A program made the position numbers and the translations under genes. 64,000 bases of DNA from Rutpela maculata. Lineage: Eukaryota; Arthropoda; Insecta; Coleoptera; Cerambycidae. The stretch spans positions 100,335,829 through 100,399,828 of the forward strand of contig OW386292.2 in assembly GCA_936432065.2 (NCBI GenBank). Direction: 5' to 3'. The notes below the pieces were generated by a model that saw only the letters and a program-made list of their open reading frames with translations, did not search any database and was not told the origin of the DNA. Positions 33,709 to 45,544 of this stretch are shown here, piece by piece; positions within the stretch are counted from its first letter, which is position 1, and each line of letters opens with the position of its first letter.

Positions 33709-33937
33709 CATATACATAATGACAGGTCGTATGTATATACATAAAAATATATTCATAAACTAGTATATTGTAGGTATATGCAACAAAATAAAAATACATA
33801 TGTGTATATTATAAGTACATACAGAACAGAATATATCCTCCATATATATTTTATATAAATACCATTCTAATACGGTATATATTGTTCATATTATGGACCT
33901 AAACGGTATATACATATCATGTCGAATGCTATATGGG
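33709..33937. repeat. Keyword-repeat zone, words GTATATAC/ACATAC
   Basis: Right flank of the CCCAYAYAGCA element, with irregular reiteration of tatacata, aagtacata and ggtatata on both strands. The left counterpart is at 17850-18200 and 18770-18966. Confidence 0.6.
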
Positions 33938-34066
33938 GGTTGACCTGCAGACTTTCTTAGGAGGGGTAGTTTTAAAAATAGAGGTAGGTCGGTTTTGACG
34001 CCCGACCTTACCAACGGTGCCGATTTTCAAGTTGACCGTAGCAATAAAACAGCAAGCTTTTTGTTG
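33938..34066. repeat. Resumed 130-bp array unit, partly deleted
   Basis: Carries gttgacctgcagactttctt, aggaggggtagttttaaaaa, ttaccaacggtgccgatttt and aataaaacagc, matching 17059-17830 but lacking the ggaaatgg segment. Confidence 0.85.
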
Positions 34067-34230
34067 ACCTGCAAATTACACAGGCCCTGTGAGTATAATA
34101 TGTAATTTTCTATCATTCTGAATAGTAAAGTATAGTATATAATCAAAATCAATGACAATCAATTTTGATTATTTTTTTTTATCTGTGTAAAAGCGGTGAA
34201 TAAATAACTATGAGTTATTTTATTGTTTAG

Positions 34231-34437
34231 ACAAAATATTCTGAATCGAGAAAGAAAACAATAATTACTGAATATACCAGTAACTTAAACAATGATGAAG
34301 AAGTCAAAACCAGAAAACTGAGACACAAAAAAGGACATTCTTCATGTGACATCAGTGACTCCAAACGAAACAAAACTTTTCAGCCAGATAGTGAATCAAT
34401 AAGATGTAAAACAAGACATTTTTACACAAATCCATAG
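34231..34437 (+). pseudogene. Exon-like open frame, 69 codons
   Basis: Preceded by an acceptor-like attttattgtttag; open from ACA at 34231 to TAG at 34437, Lys/Ser/Asp-rich (TKYSESRKKTIITEY start). It looks like an exon of a transposon-associated gene, perhaps the same type as the BEN gene downstream, but no domain is recognisable. A further exon-like piece may lie at 35047-35130. Confidence 0.35.
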
Positions 34438-34514
34438 CCAAGGCTGTGCGGAAGGGGGGTTACACATTTGGAAAAACGCAGACATACATCCACACCCACC
34501 GGTGTTGTCAATAC

Positions 34515-34604
34515 CGGGGCTGGGGGTCGAATCCAGAGCACGGTAGGCAGTCGATTAGCATATTCGCCACTCAATACGCCTTAACCGATTGAGCTACCGC
34601 ACCA
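34515..34604 (-). repeat. tRNA-derived SINE head
   Basis: The - strand starts TGGTGCGGTAGCTCAATCGG with A box TAGCTCAATCGG and B box GGATTCGACCC near 34533-34523, and has an extended variable-arm-like interior as in tRNA-Leu/Ser. The downstream body probably reaches about 34440. No complete tRNA fold is claimed. Confidence 0.65.
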
Positions 34605-35352
34605 AGATAGACGGTAAGTTTAATTTTATTTTCTCCGAATAATGAGGCATTTCACGCAATAGCAGTGGTTGCTCTAGTATAACAAAAATTAGTTGAATAA
34701 TACTGACAAGTTAAGTTAACGCATAACTATAATAAATTTTGGTACGCACAAAAATACTGATATATTTAAGCATCTTATGTATGTGTGACAGCAAAAGTAA
34801 TCACTTGATAAACAAGATAAATGTGTTTTCTGATGTCACATACAGTACTTTTGGGCAGGTAGCAGTACATATTATTTCATAAACTAATAAAATTAAGAGT
34901 ACATATGTTCAGCTCTTCCTGAGAACCCATTACGATTTGATAGTTGTGCCATTATTTTTGCTGGCAGTATATTAATCATTGCAAATTATCTGAATATCGG
35001 AGACACAAAACAAGAATCCACTTTATATTATAATTTATATTTCAGGAACTGCCAAGAGGTGCAATTTCAAGACGGACAAGAAGGATGGGAGGAAGATGAA
35101 AAAAATATTATCTGCATCGTACTAAAGTGAGAAGTGTATTTAAAAACAAGAAACAGCAGTAAAAACGATGAACAGTTTGATTAAATTGTTGAACAATATT
35201 AATATGCATTAAATGTTTTACCGGTTTTCTTTTAGTAAACGTTCTCTTATATTATTATCTCATTAGACAGTTATTAGACAATTATTTCTTTGAAGTATTC
35301 TAAAATGATTGAATATTAATTTTGTATTAAATTGTACAATTAATCATGATTA
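34605..35352. other. AT-rich non-coding DNA
   Basis: No gene recognised beyond the doubtful exon-like stretch at 35047-35130 after a tttcag acceptor-like sequence. Confidence 0.4.
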
Positions 35353-36824
35353 TGTTAGCGACCCACCCTGCCGTCCGACCCTGGTGGCCCTCTGCAGCAC
35401 ATCAGCGGAACCAGGACAGAAAAACAGGAAGGGGAAACCGAGGCGGGCAGTCGGCCATTAGTAGATAGATAGCATACAGCATACGTAGTAACACTATTGT
35501 TAAACTCCTGTGAACGTCAATAAATAATAAGTGCACGCCGCTATTTTAATTCCCTAACATCAGAAGTGGTTCGTGAACTCATGCCCCGATCAAGGAAGAG
35601 TCGCAAAATGTCCAAGAGAAATCGGAGTTCTTCTAGCACCTCCAGTAGCAGTACGAGTACTTCACGCTCTTCCTCCCGACATCATCACCGAACATGCAAA
35701 AGAAGGAAAACCAGTGTAAGGTCGTATACACCTCCTTTAAGTAAACACGAAACTAAATCATTCGCCACGGTAAGTGACAATTTCAATTTTACTGTAAATG
35801 GCACCGTAATACCTGAATTCGATCCAATGAAGGATTCTGTCACAGAGTGGTTAGATATAATTAAGCATTTTGCGAATATACATATATGGAGTGAATCGAT
35901 AATAAAATTTCATGCACTGGGAAAATTACGAGGTACGGCTCAATTATGGTACGAAAGCATTATTCGGCGAGAGTTAGGCTGGACGCAGTATAGCTGGGAA
36001 TACTGGCAAGAATTGTTAATAAAAACTTTCAGTACAAAACGAAATATTCATGAATTGTTGACAGATCTTTTGTGCCACAAACCTAAATTTGGTGACAGTT
36101 TATATGAATTTCAATTTAAGCATTTAGCCAAGATAGAGAATTTACATGTTAATTTCAGCAAAGACGATAAAATTTCGCTTATAGTAGGAAATATAGGCGA
36201 TAAGAACATTGCGTCTACTGTAGAGGCCGCTAACATAACAGACATAAATATGCTGAGTAATTATTTAAAAAAAAAAAATAAATAATAATAATATATTATA
36301 CTGCTAAAATCACATTTTCATTTCATACATTTTTTTTTGCTTCTTGAAATTCAAAACACGTTTCAGAGTGGTAGCTCCACATGCTGAGCAAGGCACACAC
36401 TGCTGAATGGTATTTCCTTGAAACAAGCTCCATATGCTGAGCCATACTACACGTTCGTAATATTCTTCATTCTTCTTATTCATAAATACGTTCTAACGGA
36501 GGAAGACTCCAACATGCTGAGTTAATTTACAACCATTAGAACAACTCCTTGCCTTATACAAATCAAAACAAATAATATTCCTTCCAGATTACGTACCCTT
36601 GGTTTTGAGGACGAACTTTCGTCAAGAAGGCCGAATGTTAGCGACCCACCCTGCCGTCCGACCCTGGTGGCCCTTTGCAGCACATCAGCGGAACCAGGAC
36701 AGGAAGGGGAATCCGAGGCGGGCAGTCGGCCATTAGTAGATAGATAGCATACATAACACTATTGTTAAACTCCTGTGAACGTCAATAAATAATAAGTGCA
36801 CGCCGCTAGTTTAATTCCCTAACA
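35353..36824 (+). mobile_element. Gag-only gypsy deletion derivative, 1.47 kb, TSD ATTA
   Basis: LTRs at 35353-35559 and 36636-36824 start TGTTAGCGACCCACCC and end TTCCCTAACA. They differ by small indels (the first has an extra aaaacagg and cagcatacgtagt) and a few substitutions. ATTA flanks both sides (35349-35352, 36825-36828). Between them are a gag ORF and a short 3' segment with a PPT-like end (gtcaagaaggccgaa). Pol is entirely missing, so it is non-autonomous. Confidence 0.93.
35581..36285 (+). CDS. gag: Gypsy-type Gag, 234 aa from ATG
   Basis: I place the start at ATG 35581 (MPRSRKSRKMSKRN); the frame is open a few codons further 5' without an ATG. The N-terminus is a Ser/Arg-rich, RS-like basic region. 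A retrotransposon gag capsid domain follows from about residue 75 (FDPMKDSVTEWLDII, LGKLRGTAQLWYESI, SLYEFQFKHLAKIE). The frame ends in Lys/Asn codons (YLKKKNK) at the deletion side, without zinc knuckles. It may still assemble and be mobilised in trans, which is inference. Confidence 0.8.
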   Translation: MPRSRKSRKMSKRNRSSSSTSSSSTSTSRSSSRHHHRTCKRRKTSVRSYTPPLSKHETKSFATVSDNFNFTVNGTVIPEFDPMKDSVTEWLDIIKHFANIHIWSESIIKFHALGKLRGTAQLWYESIIRRELGWTQYSWEYWQELLIKTFSTKRNIHELLTDLLCHKPKFGDSLYEFQFKHLAKIENLHVNFSKDDKISLIVGNIGDKNIASTVEAANITDINMLSNYLKKKNK

Positions 36825-37069
36825 ATTATATAATTCCTTGCTAAACTTGTAATATTTGTTAGGTTATGAGAGTAGTTCAAATTTTGATATACGGACAAGT
36901 TAATATACAGGTAAGAAATATCATTTAGGTTCAGTTTTGCCTCAGTAGAAGCCAGGGTGTAACTTTGAATGCTGAGGACACCAGAGCCATGGGAAAGTGC
37001 TGCCGATTTACTCGGATATCTTAACAGCAATATATGTCTTTTACAATTTTTTATTTATTTACTTTCATC

Positions 37070-38075
37070 ATATGATTAGAAAATATTATTTAGGTATTAA
37101 GTAAATCACAACTTCCACACTTTTTTAATTTAAAATGAAATTACCTACTTTCTGTATATTGGTGTATCAATCTGGTCACGCTAATGTACTAGTTAAGTAA
37201 ACACTTTAAAACACTCATTATAGGAGAACCAATCAAAACAGCTACTCGTCTAGCTAATACTGACAAAGTATTGAATTACAGGATAGGATTTCTAGCATTT
37301 TAAAGCAAAAAAAAAGAAAAGACTTAAAACGTTAACTTAATTTAAATAAATGATTTAAGTATTATGCTAGGAATCCTATTATGTAATTGAATACTTCTTC
37401 AGTATTAGCTAGAAGAGTAATTGTTTTGATTGGTTCTCCAATACCCAGTGTTTTAAAGTGTTTACCTAACTAATATACAAAAGTGACCAGAGATTGGGGC
37501 ACCAATATACAGAAAGTACAGCTACTGTAGCCGTTTTCCGCATCTTAGCCTCCACTCTTTTCTATCATGGAAGTCCTCCGCTTCCATGTCCCGCTTCCTT
37601 AGACTACTCTGTATTTCCATGTTCCAAGATTTTCGTGGTCTTCCTTGTTTTCTTCTGCTCCTAGGCTTCCATTTCCATATCTTTTGAGGTAGTCGTACTT
37701 CATTCATCCTACGCATGTGGCCGTACCATAAATGCTGTTCTTGCTCAATTTTTTCCAGTAATGGTGTTGTGACTTGCATCTGTTCTCGTATTCTTTCATT
37801 TGTAACTCGGTCCTGGAGAGTGAGTGCACAGCATCTACGCCGAAACATCATCTCAGTTGCATTTACTTTTCTCTTCATATTTTCATTTAACACCCATGTT
37901 TCTGTCCCATATGTAACACAACTCTCAATCAAGGACGAGAACATTTTCCTTTTCGTTGTTTTGGATATTTGGTTGTTCCATAGGACCGAATGCAAGTAGG
38001 CAATTTCATATTAAATAAAAAGGTTGTAAGTTGTGATCTGTTTAATACCTAAACAATATTTTCTAATCAATGGAT
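37070..38075. repeat. Inverted-repeat element enclosing a MITE and LINE fragment
   Basis: Left edge gattagaaaatattatttag with gtaaatcacaactt, mirrored near 38025-38075 by aagttgtgatctgttt and ctaaacaatattttctaatc. Inside are a tighter foldback (about 37150-37515, tttctgtatattggtg and caccaatatacagaaa) and a LINE fragment. Confidence 0.65.
37522..37995 (-). pseudogene. Non-LTR retrotransposon RT C-terminal fragment
   Basis: 157 codons matching the distal part of insect LINE reverse transcriptases: FSSLIESCVTYGTETWVLNE, KVNATEMMFRRRC, HLWYGHMRRMNE, GRPRKSW and a KEWRLRCGKRLQ end. The RT core and endonuclease are absent, as expected for 5'-truncated LINE insertion or later deletion. No poly(A) tail could be assigned. 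Confidence 0.85.
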
Positions 38076-38609
38076 GTCCTAATGTTATTATGTTCAACAA
38101 ATTAATGCGAATAATTTTTTACGTGAATTTATGAATTGATTTAATACTTTTTAGCGATATTTTAAAGTCGTAGAAATTAGCTCTGTATAGGGTGAACGAG
38201 CCGGCCACCACCGGTTCTCGTTTACATTGCTATAAAATCGTCGGAAAAAACATCTTTAATCAAATATTCGCCGCCTGGCGGGAATTCGTTTCTCGGTCAC
38301 TATTTCTGTGCCTACTTCTTTAAAAGAAACCTGCCTCCAGCGGCGAATGAGTAAATCAACAAAAAAGTTCTAATGGCCGAGTTCACGTCGCACGCTAGTA
38401 CTAGTCAACCATCCTAAGTTGGCGAGTAGCTGCGCAGAGAGAGAAGGAATATCACAACTCTTGGACAGAGACAAACAAGATTTTTAAGCTTCTTAAGCTA
38501 GCCAGCCAGCTAACTAGCTGGTTTACTAGTACCTAAGTTAACTGCAGTGGCAAGAATAGTGAAAACGTGTATTTGAAATAGTAAGTACATAGTTAACTAC
38601 GTTAATATA
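38076..38609. other. Non-coding DNA
   Basis: No coding region recognised. CpG-containing sequence around 38205-38400 differs from the AT-rich neighbourhood and may be a repeat fragment. Confidence 0.4.
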
Positions 38610-38763
38610 TGTTTATTACCAATTCTATTACGTCATATATCTTACCCTATGTAAGTTGGCAACACTGTGTGACAATATGTATAATTAAATAAAGTAGAAT
38701 AAAGAAGAATAAAGAAGCTTAAGTTGATTATTAACTATTACTCAAAATCTCTGCATTACTACA
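38610..38763 (+). repeat. Copia 5' LTR
   Basis: Shares ccaattctattacgtcatat, gtaagttggcaacactgtgt and aagcttaagttgattattaa with the 3' LTR at 50142-50309. Ends ctaca and is followed by GGTTATGGGCGCAG (38764 on), resembling the initiator-Met-type PBS of copia. It lacks the tgactgtatttttgcgtcct segment of the 3' LTR. Confidence 0.85.
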
Positions 38764-38861
38764 GGTTATGGGCGCAGTGGTACTAAATTTATGGTCGCGG
38801 AAATAAGTGGAAAAAGTTTAAATAATTGTTCTCACGTTACCGGTCGTCTAGAAGTTGCAAA

Positions 38862-39409
38862 ATGGCGCCGTCCATGCAGTTCACGAATGTGAAACCTTTT
38901 GATGAAAATAGGTATTCAAACTGGGAATTTAGAGTCAAGCTGATTCTCGAACAAAAGGAAGTACTCGATGTTATTTCAACAGAACCTCCGACAGAAGAAG
39001 CAAAACTTAACGCATTCAAGAAAAACGACGTAAAAGCACGAAACGTTATCGTACAATGTTTAGCCGATAATGTACTTGAAATGATAAAAGAAAAAACACC
39101 GCTAAGGAAATCATGGATACGTCAAGGGTCACTTATCAGAAGCAGGACATCGCTAATCAAATACTGCTTCAGCGAAAACTGCGAATATTAAAGTATAATG
39201 GAAGAGAATCACTTAACTCGTTTATCACTGAGTATGAGCAAATAATATCTGAACTGAGAAATTCTGGTGGAACAATTCAGAATAGTGAAGTTATTACGCA
39301 GCTAATGTCCTCAATGCCTGAGTCATATCAAGCTGTGACAAACGCAATTGATGTATTATTTTGTCAAAAGGAAAATGATGTAGGTAACACTGGACTTTGT
39401 GAAAAATAA
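38862..39409 (+). pseudogene. gag: Copia Gag, frameshifted
   Basis: Starts MAPSMQFTNVKPFDENRYSN at 38862, a copia/UBN2-type Gag N-terminus, with ARNVIVQCLADNVLEMI. A one-base shift near 39100 moves it to another frame that continues DTSRVTYQKQDIANQILLQR and SLNSFITEYEQIISELRN to TAA at 39409. The zinc knuckle, protease, integrase and most of RT are missing downstream. Confidence 0.85.
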
Positions 39410-40948
39410 GTTACTGATGGAAGAAGCAAGGCAGAAGAAAAATCAAATGGAAAATGAACCTAGAAGTGTAATGTAGCGGAAGAAGAAGAAGAAGAAATTG
39501 TATTTCTAACCTCTCAAGACACTGAGGAATGTCCACTGGGCTACTATTTTCAAACTCATGCGTCTTAATCCGTGTGCGAGTACTCGTGCACGAAAATTTT
39601 TCAAGTATCACTTAAAAATCAGGATTTTCAAACATCATCCGATTTTAAAATTATATGCGACTTGAATTCCGTATAAGTAGATTTGACAACATAGCATACG
39701 ACACGCGATGCCAACGTATAGTCCAAAAATCACCAAAATAAATAAATTAAAATTTTGCATAAAATGTCATTTTTCACATTTTGGCATTTTTAACAAATAA
39801 TGTTTTAATATTTCAGTGTTAAATAGTAGTAGAGTGCATTATTACGCTTATTGTGACTTCCGTGGGGGTTTCGTTGTTACAAGCTGAATTTGATATAAAA
39901 TTAATGATGATATACTGATGTTTCAAAATCTCAAAGCCGTCAAAAGGTCATTATAATCAAAAAACGAGTTATTTCTTAGTGAATTAGGTGTTTTGATATT
40001 TCTACTTTTGAGTAATAGCAAATCCTTTTAATCATGAATAGAACTAGTCAAAATAAGTAGATTTTCGAACAGACCCACCTCGAGAAATCATACCAATATT
40101 TTTTCTATCGATTGGTTGACCGAACACAAAATTACAAGTGATTACAATTACAGCGATGGCATGAGATGTCGTTTGCAAAAAACCAACATTACTGTTTGTT
40201 TGCAGATGTGTGCTGACCATTTCAGAGTCGTAAGTGGCAATGTTCCCAGCGCACTCTTTATCTTTTATTTTTATTAGGACGATTTGTCCCAACAATGATT
40301 ATACATCTATATATACTTAGACATACTTTTTACTATAATCGAGGCTGTTGACCCAACTTTGTTCATATCGTATAAAATAAACGTATTAAAACATTTTCTG
40401 TGTTTTCCTTCGATATTTTACTTTTTCAGGAATAAGTGAGATTAAATAAGACTATAATTCTTTAAACAAATAAAACAAGTACTAATAAAATTTGTAATTA
40501 CAGTGAAATCAGCCTTAAATAAAGTGTAAAACAAATAAAAGAGTATAAAGTAAAAGTTAGCAATAAACAAGGTTTTCCAAATAATATAATAATAATAAAA
40601 ATTATATTTCAAGCAGTAAATAGGAACAAGTAATATCAAACTTTATAAAAAGAATCTGTGTTCAATAAAATTACTATCACAACGTAAATTTGGGTCCTAA
40701 CTTTAAAAATCTAGACGATCACGTAAACTGCCAAATTTGTGTATTTTTCTGTCTCAACAAAAAGAGAGAGATAAATACACGACTGGGGTTGGGGGTGTTT
40801 CAATAGTTAATTACAAAGTTTAGTAAATTATTATTGTTGCTGTTAATTATAAGTTAATTTAGTTTGTTTTTTATGATTTTAACAAGGAATAAATAAAAAA
40901 TTATGAGTCATTTCATTAGAAAAGTAACTATGATTTTTTTCTAAAAAG
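39410..40948. other. Non-coding DNA between copia gag and BEN pseudogene
   Basis: Up to about 39475 decayed copia gag may continue. The rest is AT-rich with no recognisable gene. Confidence 0.4.
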
Positions 40949-42838
40949 AAACATATGAAGAAGTTGAAAACCTGATTTCAATTAAAAGGCCTCGATTGCC
41001 ACTCAACCGGATTATAAATGAAATGAATGAGACTGCTACGTCGACCACCGACTCTGATGCGTCGATCGATCCACCAAAGTGTTTGGAGTTGAAAAGAAAG
41101 GTAAGGTACCTACTTAAGTACATATAAAATCTAAATTATAATGCACATATGCAGTAAATATGTTCTTATTGGCATTATTGTAAGTTAGTAATGCTAATGA
41201 TGACCTAATTAATAAATCTTTAGATATAAGAAGTGCTTTTTTATAATCGCAGGGATTGTCATCTGCACATAAAGAAAATTATAAAGATATGACAAGTGAA
41301 ATACTAAAAATTAAAGAGAAAAAAAAAGTTATCAAATCGAAGAAGGCCGAAGAGGAAGAAAAAGAAACTAGCAATGCTATATTAAATGAAAATATAAAAC
41401 TTAAGGAGGAAATTGAACTTTTAAAACATAAATTGAAGAATAAGGATGATAAAATAGAAAAATTAGAAAACCTAAACTATAAGTTACAGGAGCAGGTATT
41501 GGAAAAATGGAATGGTAAGGCTATAACTTTAGATGTATTTTGTGAATAAGATATTGTGTAAAAAAATATATTAACCAGACAAAAGTGCTAGAAAGGTGCT
41601 CGACATTCCATGAATATGAATTGCAGTTTTTTATCTATTTATATGCTTTATACTTTCTAATAACAGTAAATTAGGCATACTAAAATATTAATTTTTTTTT
41701 GCTCTATGAACTCTATGAATACAAAACCCTACATAAGTGGATATTAGATAAATATATCGCATGTTTTGTGAAGGGTTTAAGAAAGGCGAACCAGTTTTAA
41801 ATAGAGATAATGATAAAAAAAGTAAAACGCTGAGCAAACTCTCCCCCTCTTTAAAGAGTTTTGTGAAAAGGCAGTCAAGACCGCTTTAGAATTTTTTTGG
41901 ATGATAGAATATTTTAATTAATCTATACTTATATACCGTGTAGATATTTCATCTGGCGACTATTATGTTTTGTGAAAGTATTATCTCAAAGTATATTTGA
42001 GAGTTAAAGATTCTATTTTTTTTTTTCAGATTTTATGCAAAATATTAATAGTGAAAACAGAAAAGTAGAAAAGGATGTAGTAGAAATAGAAACCAGAAAA
42101 GACGGAAAAGTTAGTAAATATAAATTATAACCAGCTTTAAAAAAAATCATTTGTAGGTTCATCTTGGTAGAGGTATTTGGTTATCAGAACATCTTTATGA
42201 TACTGTGGATTTACGAGGAAAGAACCCTACCAAATTTGTATGGGAATTAGCACTTAATTTGTTTAGCGCTAAGATGCTCCGTAACAGGTACAGTTTCAAA
42301 TCGTACCAAAGCTGATGCAAAATTGCCTTTAGACCCTCAAAAAATTATGGCTATTAAAGCTAGGTACCTAATTATTTTAAGTAAAAGCAGATAAATCCTA
42401 CTTGTATTTATTTATATATGTTCATAAAATTTATATGTATTTGTGCATTTGTTGTAGATACAGTTGCATGACGTCTAATGAACCAAGGGGAGGAAGAATG
42501 TGATGTTAAAAAAATTTGCCTTTCTATTCCTACGATAATAGCCCAAAAAATAATAGATTTAAACCGCCCCTCCCGGCCATATTTAGGTTTGTTATGTTGA
42601 ATCTGATAAAATAACTTTATACCCTTGTATTTTTGTTTATAGTTACAAAAAGTAAAGTCCAAATACAGACACAAAATAGAAATGAAATAAAAGAGGTCGA
42701 TAGTAGAGACGAGTTTTAAGAAGATGAAGGAGAAAGCTGTTTAGAATTTATAGTGGATGAAACTGGACACCTAGCTATTGAAACTAATAGTCCTATTGAA
42801 TCAGAACAGGCAGGGTTAATTTTATTGGACAGTAACTA
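40949..42838 (+). pseudogene. BEN-domain gene, multi-exon, broken
   Basis: Exons inferred: 40949-41100, 41253-41514, 42030-42109, about 42158-42362, then pieces near 42458-42592 and 42643-42838. The first three join in phase. Exon 2 encodes a Lys/Glu-rich coiled coil (IKLKEEIELLKHKLKNKDDK). Exon 4 carries a BEN domain: HLGRGIWLSEHLYDTV, NPTKFVWELALNLFS, then after a frameshift VSNRTKADAKLPLDPQK. BEN domains bind DNA or chromatin proteins and occur in insect transposon-associated genes. The frame break in the BEN domain and stops in later exons (for example near 42718) make it a pseudogene. It may be an accessory gene of the neighbouring CACTA-like element. Confidence 0.7.
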
Positions 42839-43746
42839 GTTAAAATATTAACAAATTGTAAGTTCCAACAAATTATTAGCCTATTTATATGTATGTTTAA
42901 TAGTTAAATTTTTGAAATTAGCCATATAAATAAAACATTTATAATTTTGCAAAAATGACTGTTATTAAAAATTGCAGTTATTTTATGAAAACGTCAGTTT
43001 TAATGTCATGTTCATTTTTATCAGACAGATAAATGAAAAATCTAAATATTAAATTCATATATTTCGATTTCTCATCTGAAGCTGTCGCACAGTAAATTTT
43101 TATTTCTTCTTGTTTTAACACTGACGTTTATGACCGATTTTTAAAAATATTTAATAAAATACTTTTGATAAATAAAAATATGTTTATTATATTTCAAAGT
43201 TGTTGGGTAACTTACTCAAATAAAAAGTATTTTCCAATTTTATAACAACGCATTTTTGTTTTACAACTTCAACCCTAATTAAATAATAATTATCACTAAA
43301 ACATTCAACTTGAAATAGATGCTGAAGTTCGTTTTTGCTACATTTATTTTTTCCCATATAAAAATACATTTTCATCGGAGACTACAATTTTAAATATTTG
43401 AAAATACTCTCCACTGTGTAGTTCCACAACACGATCATAAGTCTTCTTTGGTTTTGTATAATTTACTGAATATAATATTATATCATTAAATATACACCTT
43501 TTAACTGAAAAATTGTCTTCACCAATATAATCTTCATTTAAGAATTTATATTTGTTATTTTCATTTTTATGGGTATACTAGGTATTTTTTACCCATTAAT
43601 TTTAAATTTTCTGTATTTTGAAAATTAATATTATATAACGAATAACAAAGCTCTGTGCATTTTGGGTTATAGTTGTTATCGGAATTATTATTATCAGATA
43701 ACATAGTATTTGTACGGTATATTTTTTTTGAAATTTGTTTTATTAT
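42839..43746. other. AT-rich non-coding DNA
   Basis: No gene recognised. It lies between the convergent BEN pseudogene and CACTA-like transposase remnant. Confidence 0.45.
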
Positions 43747-44530
43747 TTATGTTGGGCCTGTAACAAGTTGTTTAATTCGGAACATTCCTGATTCAAATGG
43801 AAAAGTGAAGTGAAAAGGTAAGTGACATAAACTGTGTACATTATATGTCATTGCGTTTTCATCATATAATGTTTCCATATGTTTAAGAAAACGTAAAATT
43901 TTTATTTCTGTGTCATCGACGAGTTTTTTGGAAATATTGGTTATTAGAAGAGTGTAAATAGCATCCACCAACAAAGAAAAATGTTCAAGGTACTTGGGCT
44001 TGAGTACCCCTTTCAGACAAGGTATATAATAGAAAAGTAACCAAAACTTCCATTCACTGGCTTTCCATTTGACTTTCTCATTAAGTGCTCTAGGTGTTCT
44101 GTGAATTTCTTTAGGGGGTTTTATCATAAGGAGTCTTTTATTGACTTGTTTTAAATTTTTTGGATTTCCAATGTAATAAGAGAATTTTTTGGAAGGATCG
44201 TATGTAGTCCATAAATCCCATAGTTGTTTGGTGACTCCCAAAATAACACCATGCATATAATCTGAAGGAAGTGACCAAATTATGTAAAATAAAGGTAATG
44301 TCTGCAATATCGATGGTCCTTTTATACTCCTTACATATTTTTCGTAGTCAATCAATGTTACATCTTGCAAGTCTTTCAGGATGATAACACCAACTGCAAC
44401 CATAGTATCCATTAAATTGGATTCTATTCTGAATAACAGGACGTGCAACCGAATCTGTACAAAAATCGGCAGCTACTGGAAGCGGCTGGAACCTCCCCAC
44501 CCGGTGAATTTTTGAAGCCGAAAAGAGCAC
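43747..44530 (-). pseudogene. CACTA-like transposase, C-terminal part
   Basis: Two overlapping frames together carry an ADFCTDSVARPV...FNGYYGCSWCYHP block (44530 side), then LPSDYMHGVILGVTKQLWDLW, KPPKEIHRTPR, KWKASEWKFWLLFY and MTYNVHSLCHLP, the usual series of animal EnSpm/CACTA-type transposases. A frameshift lies near 44400. The N-terminal half continues beyond an insertion at about 46985-48178. Confidence 0.8.
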
Positions 44531-45540
44531 TAAACAATATGAACGATCTCATTTAATTATATTTATTAAGTTGAAATATTTTTTTCGTATTAAATCAGAA
44601 AAAAAGTCTTGCGTTCGGTGGGATTTGGACCTAAGAACTTGAGTGTTAAATTTATAGTCTGCCCAACATTAATATTTTATTTAATGTTTTTAATACAAAT
44701 ATATGCTTCATCGGATCCTAGCCGGGGCCAGCCAGACAACCACGGTGAACACCGCCGTGGCGAGTGTGAGGCTGGACGGGGTAGGCCCGGTTTGGCTTGG
44801 AGAAAAATAGAAAAGTAGCTCCCGTCTTCTGGCAGGCTTAAAGACTAGGTTAAAATTATAATGTGTCCACATGGACCTAAAATTAATATAAAAATAAACA
44901 CAATTGTATAAAAACGTTCGTAGGCAAGAGCACTTAATAATTTTGATTACTGATACGGGAAACAACTAAACGAAAAAACCTGTTTGTTGGTAATGGGATG
45001 GATGGCAGGGATGGCCATCTTTGGTGGAAAAAACCATATAACTCTTGGTGGACAGCTTCCCTGCCAGATGTAGCCAGGGTAGTGTTCATGGTGGATCGTT
45101 TAAGTTTAAGTTGGTATATTTTGTTTTATCTTTTGGCCTCGACCAATTTTTCACTAAATCGGTCGGGGAAGTGATAGCTGTCAAATTTTTGGTTCCAATG
45201 TTTCTCTGGGGAATTTGGTTTTTGAAAAATCTTTAGGTTGGTACCAATGTCTTAAATTGGTACCAACCTAATTTTTATGTTATGTAGTACTATTTCTAGG
45301 TTATGTTGCCTGGAGAATTTCCGGCGGGATGCCGGAAGTAGCGGAAATAGTTTTTAAAATATAATGTCACTGTCACTTTTAAAGTTTTATTGGAAAAAAC
45401 TCACCGAAAGCGTTCCGGTGTAAGCGGTTCAGGATGGCCTCTCACACCATCCGTGGGCTTTATAAACGTCGAAAAAACTTGTAATCTCTCGATGCACCTG
45501 ACACGTTAAAAATACTCAGCATACAGTCTGCACGCTTTAA
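44531..45540. mobile_element. Unclassified insert in the CACTA-like remnant
   Basis: Separates the two halves of the - strand transposase. Contains GC-richer sequence near 44710-44790 and a B-box-like GGTCCAAATCC on the - strand near 44625, so part may be SINE-derived. No coding domain. Confidence 0.4.
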
Positions 45541-45544
45541 CACA

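Larger units (their letters stand above)
17831..33937. mobile_element. Non-autonomous element with CCCAYAYAGCA ends (split by LTR element)
   Basis: The left end CCCACACAGCA (17831) abuts the tandem array, and the right end TGCTATATGGG (ending 33937) is its inverse with two differences. The array sequence aaaacgggttgacc is restored if the intervening DNA is removed, apart from an ambiguous 1-2 bp G duplication. Without the LTR element and one copy of its 114-bp flank it would be about 1.37 kb: keyword-rich flanks (words like AAGTACATA, GTATATAC) around a non-repetitive core (18245-18760) with a U1-like sequence. No ORF. The superfamily is not identified. Confidence 0.55.
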
